This document shows, piece after piece, positions 5,079-7,109 of a stretch of 7,109 nt of DNA (positions are counted from its first letter, which is position 1; each line of letters starts with the position of its first letter). The DNA is taken from positions 1 through 7,109 of the forward strand of contig JAHFZE010000234.1 in assembly GCA_020854785.1 (NCBI GenBank), in the 5' to 3' direction. The translations under genes and the position numbers were made by a program. The notes beneath the pieces were generated by a model. That model saw only the letters and a list, made by a program, of their open reading frames with translations, did not search any database and was not told where the DNA came from. The DNA is from Methanomethylovorans sp. Its GTDB lineage: Archaea; Halobacteriota; Methanosarcinia; Methanosarcinales; Methanosarcinaceae.

Positions 5079-6885
5079 AGCAAAAGTTTTTTTGGACGGG
5101 GAACTCATCGGTACCCACAGTAATCCACAGGACCTTGTGGAGAACATTCGCAAACAAAGGAGAAGTGGAGTAATATCCCGACAGGTCAACGTGACCCTCA
5201 ACGAGGACATCCATGAGGTCATTATTAATTCCGATATAGGAAGGGCCAGAAGGCCATTAATAGTGGTTCAGGATGAAAAGTCATTACTGACCGAGGAACA
5301 CAAGGAATCTCTGAAAAAAGGAGAGATAACCCATGATGACCTTGTAAAGGATGGGATCATTGAGTATTTGGATGCGGAAGAAGAAGAGAATGCCTTTATC
5401 GCCCTTACAGAACCCGAAATTGTTCCAAAGAACACACATCTTGAGATAGACCCAAGCCTAATTCTGGGAATATGTACTGGTATGGTGCCTTACCCCGAAC
5501 ATAATGCATCTCCCCGTAATACCATGGGAGCAGCCATGGTAAAGCAGTGTATTGGTGTATCTACATCCAACACGAAACTGAGGCCAGATACACGTGCACA
5601 CGTTCTGCACTACCCACAAAAAGCTCTTGTAAGGACCATGACCTGCGAGAACATTGCTTTTGATGAGAGGCCTGCCGGGCAGAACTTCGTTGTGGCGGTG
5701 ATGTCATTCGAGGGTCATAATATCGAAGACGCACTGGTCTTTAATAAAGGGTCTATAGAGAGAGGACTTGGGAGAAGCCATTTCATAAGGACCTTCGAAG
5801 GTGAGGAAAGGAGATATCCCGGCGGTCAGGAAGACAAGTTCGAGATACCTGATTCCGAGTACAGGGGAGCCCGCAGTCCTGAGGCATATTCCAATCTTGA
5901 CGTGGATGGTCTTGTAAACCCTGAAACTTTGGTCGGACCAAATGACGTTCTCATCGGTAAGACCAGTCCGCCTCGTTTCCTTGAGGAACAGTCCGATTTC
6001 GGTATTACCGTAGAGCAGCGCAGAGAAAGCGCAATAACAATGCGTTCCAATGAAAAAGGTATCGTTGATACAGTGATCCTCACTGAATCAATAAATGGTA
6101 CCCGTCTTGCAAAAGTAAAGATAAGGGATCAGAGAATACCTGAAATAGGCGACAAGTTCGCTTCCAGGCATGGACAGAAGGGAGTTATTGGCCTTATAGT
6201 GCCTTATCAGGACATGCCCTTTACAGAGAACGGCATGGTTCCTGACCTTGTCATCAATCCTCATGCTATTCCCTCCCGTATGACCGTGGGGCATGTGCTT
6301 GAGATGATAGGAGGCAAAGTAGGTTGCATGGAAGGCAGGCGTATAGATGCAACTGTTTTTGCCGGAGAGAATGAAGAGGATCTGCGTGCCGGTCTTAAAA
6401 GACAGGGATTTGCCCATACCGGAAAAGAAGTGTTTTTCGATGGTGTCACAGGAAAGAGAATACCTGCGGATGTGTTCGTAGGCGTTATCCTTTACCAGAA
6501 GCTGCATCATATGGTCGCCTCCAAGATGCACGCCAGGTCCCGCGGACCTGTACAGGTGCTCACCCGTCAGCCAACAGAAGGCAGAGCAAGAGAGGGAGGT
6601 CTGAGATTCGGAGAAATGGAGCGTGATGTTCTTATTGGACACGGGGCTGCCATGACACTGAAGGAAAGACTGCTTGATGAATCCGACAAGGTGGTAGAAC
6701 TTGTCTGCGGACACTGCGGTATGATAGCAACCTTTGACCGTAAGCGAAACATAAGATATTGCGCAAGTTGCGGCGCTGAAACTGATATACATCCAGTGGA
6801 AATGAGCTATGCCTTCAAGCTGTTACTTGATGAGATCAAGTCGCTTGGAGTTGCACCGAGACTGAAATTAGACGATGCTGTGTGA
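5071..6885 (+). CDS. rpoB1: DNA-directed RNA polymerase subunit B' (C-terminal half of the second-largest subunit)
   Basis: A 604-residue protein corresponding to the C-terminal half of Rpb2/beta: external domain, hybrid-binding and wall region, anchor and clamp segment. It contributes to the active centre. Visible: [10 protein letters not shown] (141-150), [15 protein letters not shown] (212-226) with the Glu219-Asp220 pair that in bacteria lies near the catalytic magnesium, [12 protein letters not shown] (360-371) with conserved Lys362 and Lys370, [16 protein letters not shown] (504-519), and a zinc site Cys546-x2-Cys549 with Cys564-x2-Cys567 near the C-terminus. All expected motifs are present and the length is normal. 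ATG 5071 overlaps the rpoB2 stop by eight bases and has a good ribosome binding site; rpoA1 follows after 12 bases. A run of seven T (5087-5093) falls near the start of the gene. Confidence 0.97.
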   Translation: MTEAKVFLDGELIGTHSNPQDLVENIRKQRRSGVISRQVNVTLNEDIHEVIINSDIGRARRPLIVVQDEKSLLTEEHKESLKKGEITHDDLVKDGIIEYLDAEEEENAFIALTEPEIVPKNTHLEIDPSLILGICTGMVPYPEHNASPRNTMGAAMVKQCIGVSTSNTKLRPDTRAHVLHYPQKALVRTMTCENIAFDERPAGQNFVVAVMSFEGHNIEDALVFNKGSIERGLGRSHFIRTFEGEERRYPGGQEDKFEIPDSEYRGARSPEAYSNLDVDGLVNPETLVGPNDVLIGKTSPPRFLEEQSDFGITVEQRRESAITMRSNEKGIVDTVILTESINGTRLAKVKIRDQRIPEIGDKFASRHGQKGVIGLIVPYQDMPFTENGMVPDLVINPHAIPSRMTVGHVLEMIGGKVGCMEGRRIDATVFAGENEEDLRAGLKRQGFAHTGKEVFFDGVTGKRIPADVFVGVILYQKLHHMVASKMHARSRGPVQVLTRQPTEGRAREGGLRFGEMERDVLIGHGAAMTLKERLLDESDKVVELVCGHCGMIATFDRKRNIRYCASCGAETDIHPVEMSYAFKLLLDEIKSLGVAPRLKLDDAV

Positions 6886-6892
6886 AGGTGAT
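6886..6892 (+). promoter_or_regulatory. Ribosome binding site of rpoA1
   Basis: AGGTGAT is a seven-base match to the archaeal 16S complement, five bases before ATG 6898 and directly after the rpoB1 stop. It supports the rpoA1 start and tight operon spacing. Confidence 0.75.
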
Positions 6893-6897
6893 AGGAA

Positions 6898-7109
6898 ATG
6901 GATACAATACCTTCCATACCTAAAAGGATATCTGCGATACAATTTGGCCTGATATCTCCAAGAGAGGTCAGGAAAATGAGTGTCACTAACATCATTACTG
7001 CAGATACCTATGATGATGACGGTTACCCTATAGATATGGGACTAATGGACCTAAGACTGGGAGTTATAGATCCCGGACTTAAATGCAAGACCTGTGGAAG
7101 CCGGGCAGG
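6898..7109 (+). CDS. rpoA1: DNA-directed RNA polymerase subunit A' (N-terminal part; cut by the window edge)
   Basis: The first 70 codons plus two bases of the largest-subunit N-terminal half (counterpart of the start of Rpb1/beta'), which forms the clamp core and carries most of the active site. The visible residues match the family closely: [20 protein letters not shown] (7-26), MSVTNI, the segment [20 protein letters not shown] (37-56) and [12 protein letters not shown]. Cys63-x2-Cys66 begins the first clamp zinc-binding site; its partners lie beyond the window. The start ATG 6898 is 12 bases after the rpoB1 stop. The catalytic magnesium motif cannot be checked here. Confidence 0.95.
   Translation, partial: MDTIPSIPKRISAIQFGLISPREVRKMSVTNIITADTYDDDGYPIDMGLMDLRLGVIDPGLKCKTCGSRA

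Noticed and set aside
6088..6792. 234-codon open frame on the minus strand within rpoB1
   Set aside because: Antisense to the most conserved part of RpoB1; its length follows from codon constraint on the + strand, and it has no recognisable domain.

Overview
The window reads as ordinary chromosomal DNA of a methanogenic euryarchaeon, most likely a member of the Methanosarcinales (inference from protein similarity recalled by eye, not from a search). The main reasons are an RNA polymerase B subunit split into separate B'' and B' genes in the order rpoH-rpoB2-rpoB1-rpoA1, a 5'-deoxyadenosine deaminase of the methanogen DadD type, and archaeal TATA boxes and ribosome binding sites. All genes are on the + strand, and no mobile element or CRISPR array is visible.

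Bases 1-57 are the last 18 codons and stop of an unidentified upstream gene. Bases 63-2635 hold two metabolic genes 35 bases apart: dadD, an amidohydrolase that deaminates 5'-deoxyadenosine and related adenosyl compounds, and ahcY, an S-adenosylhomocysteine hydrolase family protein. AhcY carries His-x-Glu-x-Lys in place of the usual His-x-Thr-x-Glu at the nucleobase site. Next to dadD, this suggests that S-adenosylhomocysteine is first deaminated to S-inosylhomocysteine and then cleaved to inosine and homocysteine.

Bases 2636-2947 contain no convincing protein gene. They hold paired palindromes at the ahcY stop codon, two TATA boxes, a strong bulged hairpin and a nested inverted repeat around the second TATA box. 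A tRNA-Lys(UUU) gene with an encoded CCA end follows at 2948-3024, then a short hairpin and a T-run.

From 3103 the RNA polymerase cluster begins: rpoH (TTG start), a hairpin/T-run spacer, rpoB2 (GTG start), rpoB1 (8-base overlap with rpoB2) and the first 70 codons of rpoA1, cut by the window edge. Together these encode the H subunit, both halves of the B subunit, and the start of the A' subunit of the archaeal polymerase.

I found no wholly new system. The points most worth a second look are the inosine-type AhcY next to dadD, the structured spacer before the tRNA, and the signals between rpoH and rpoB2.
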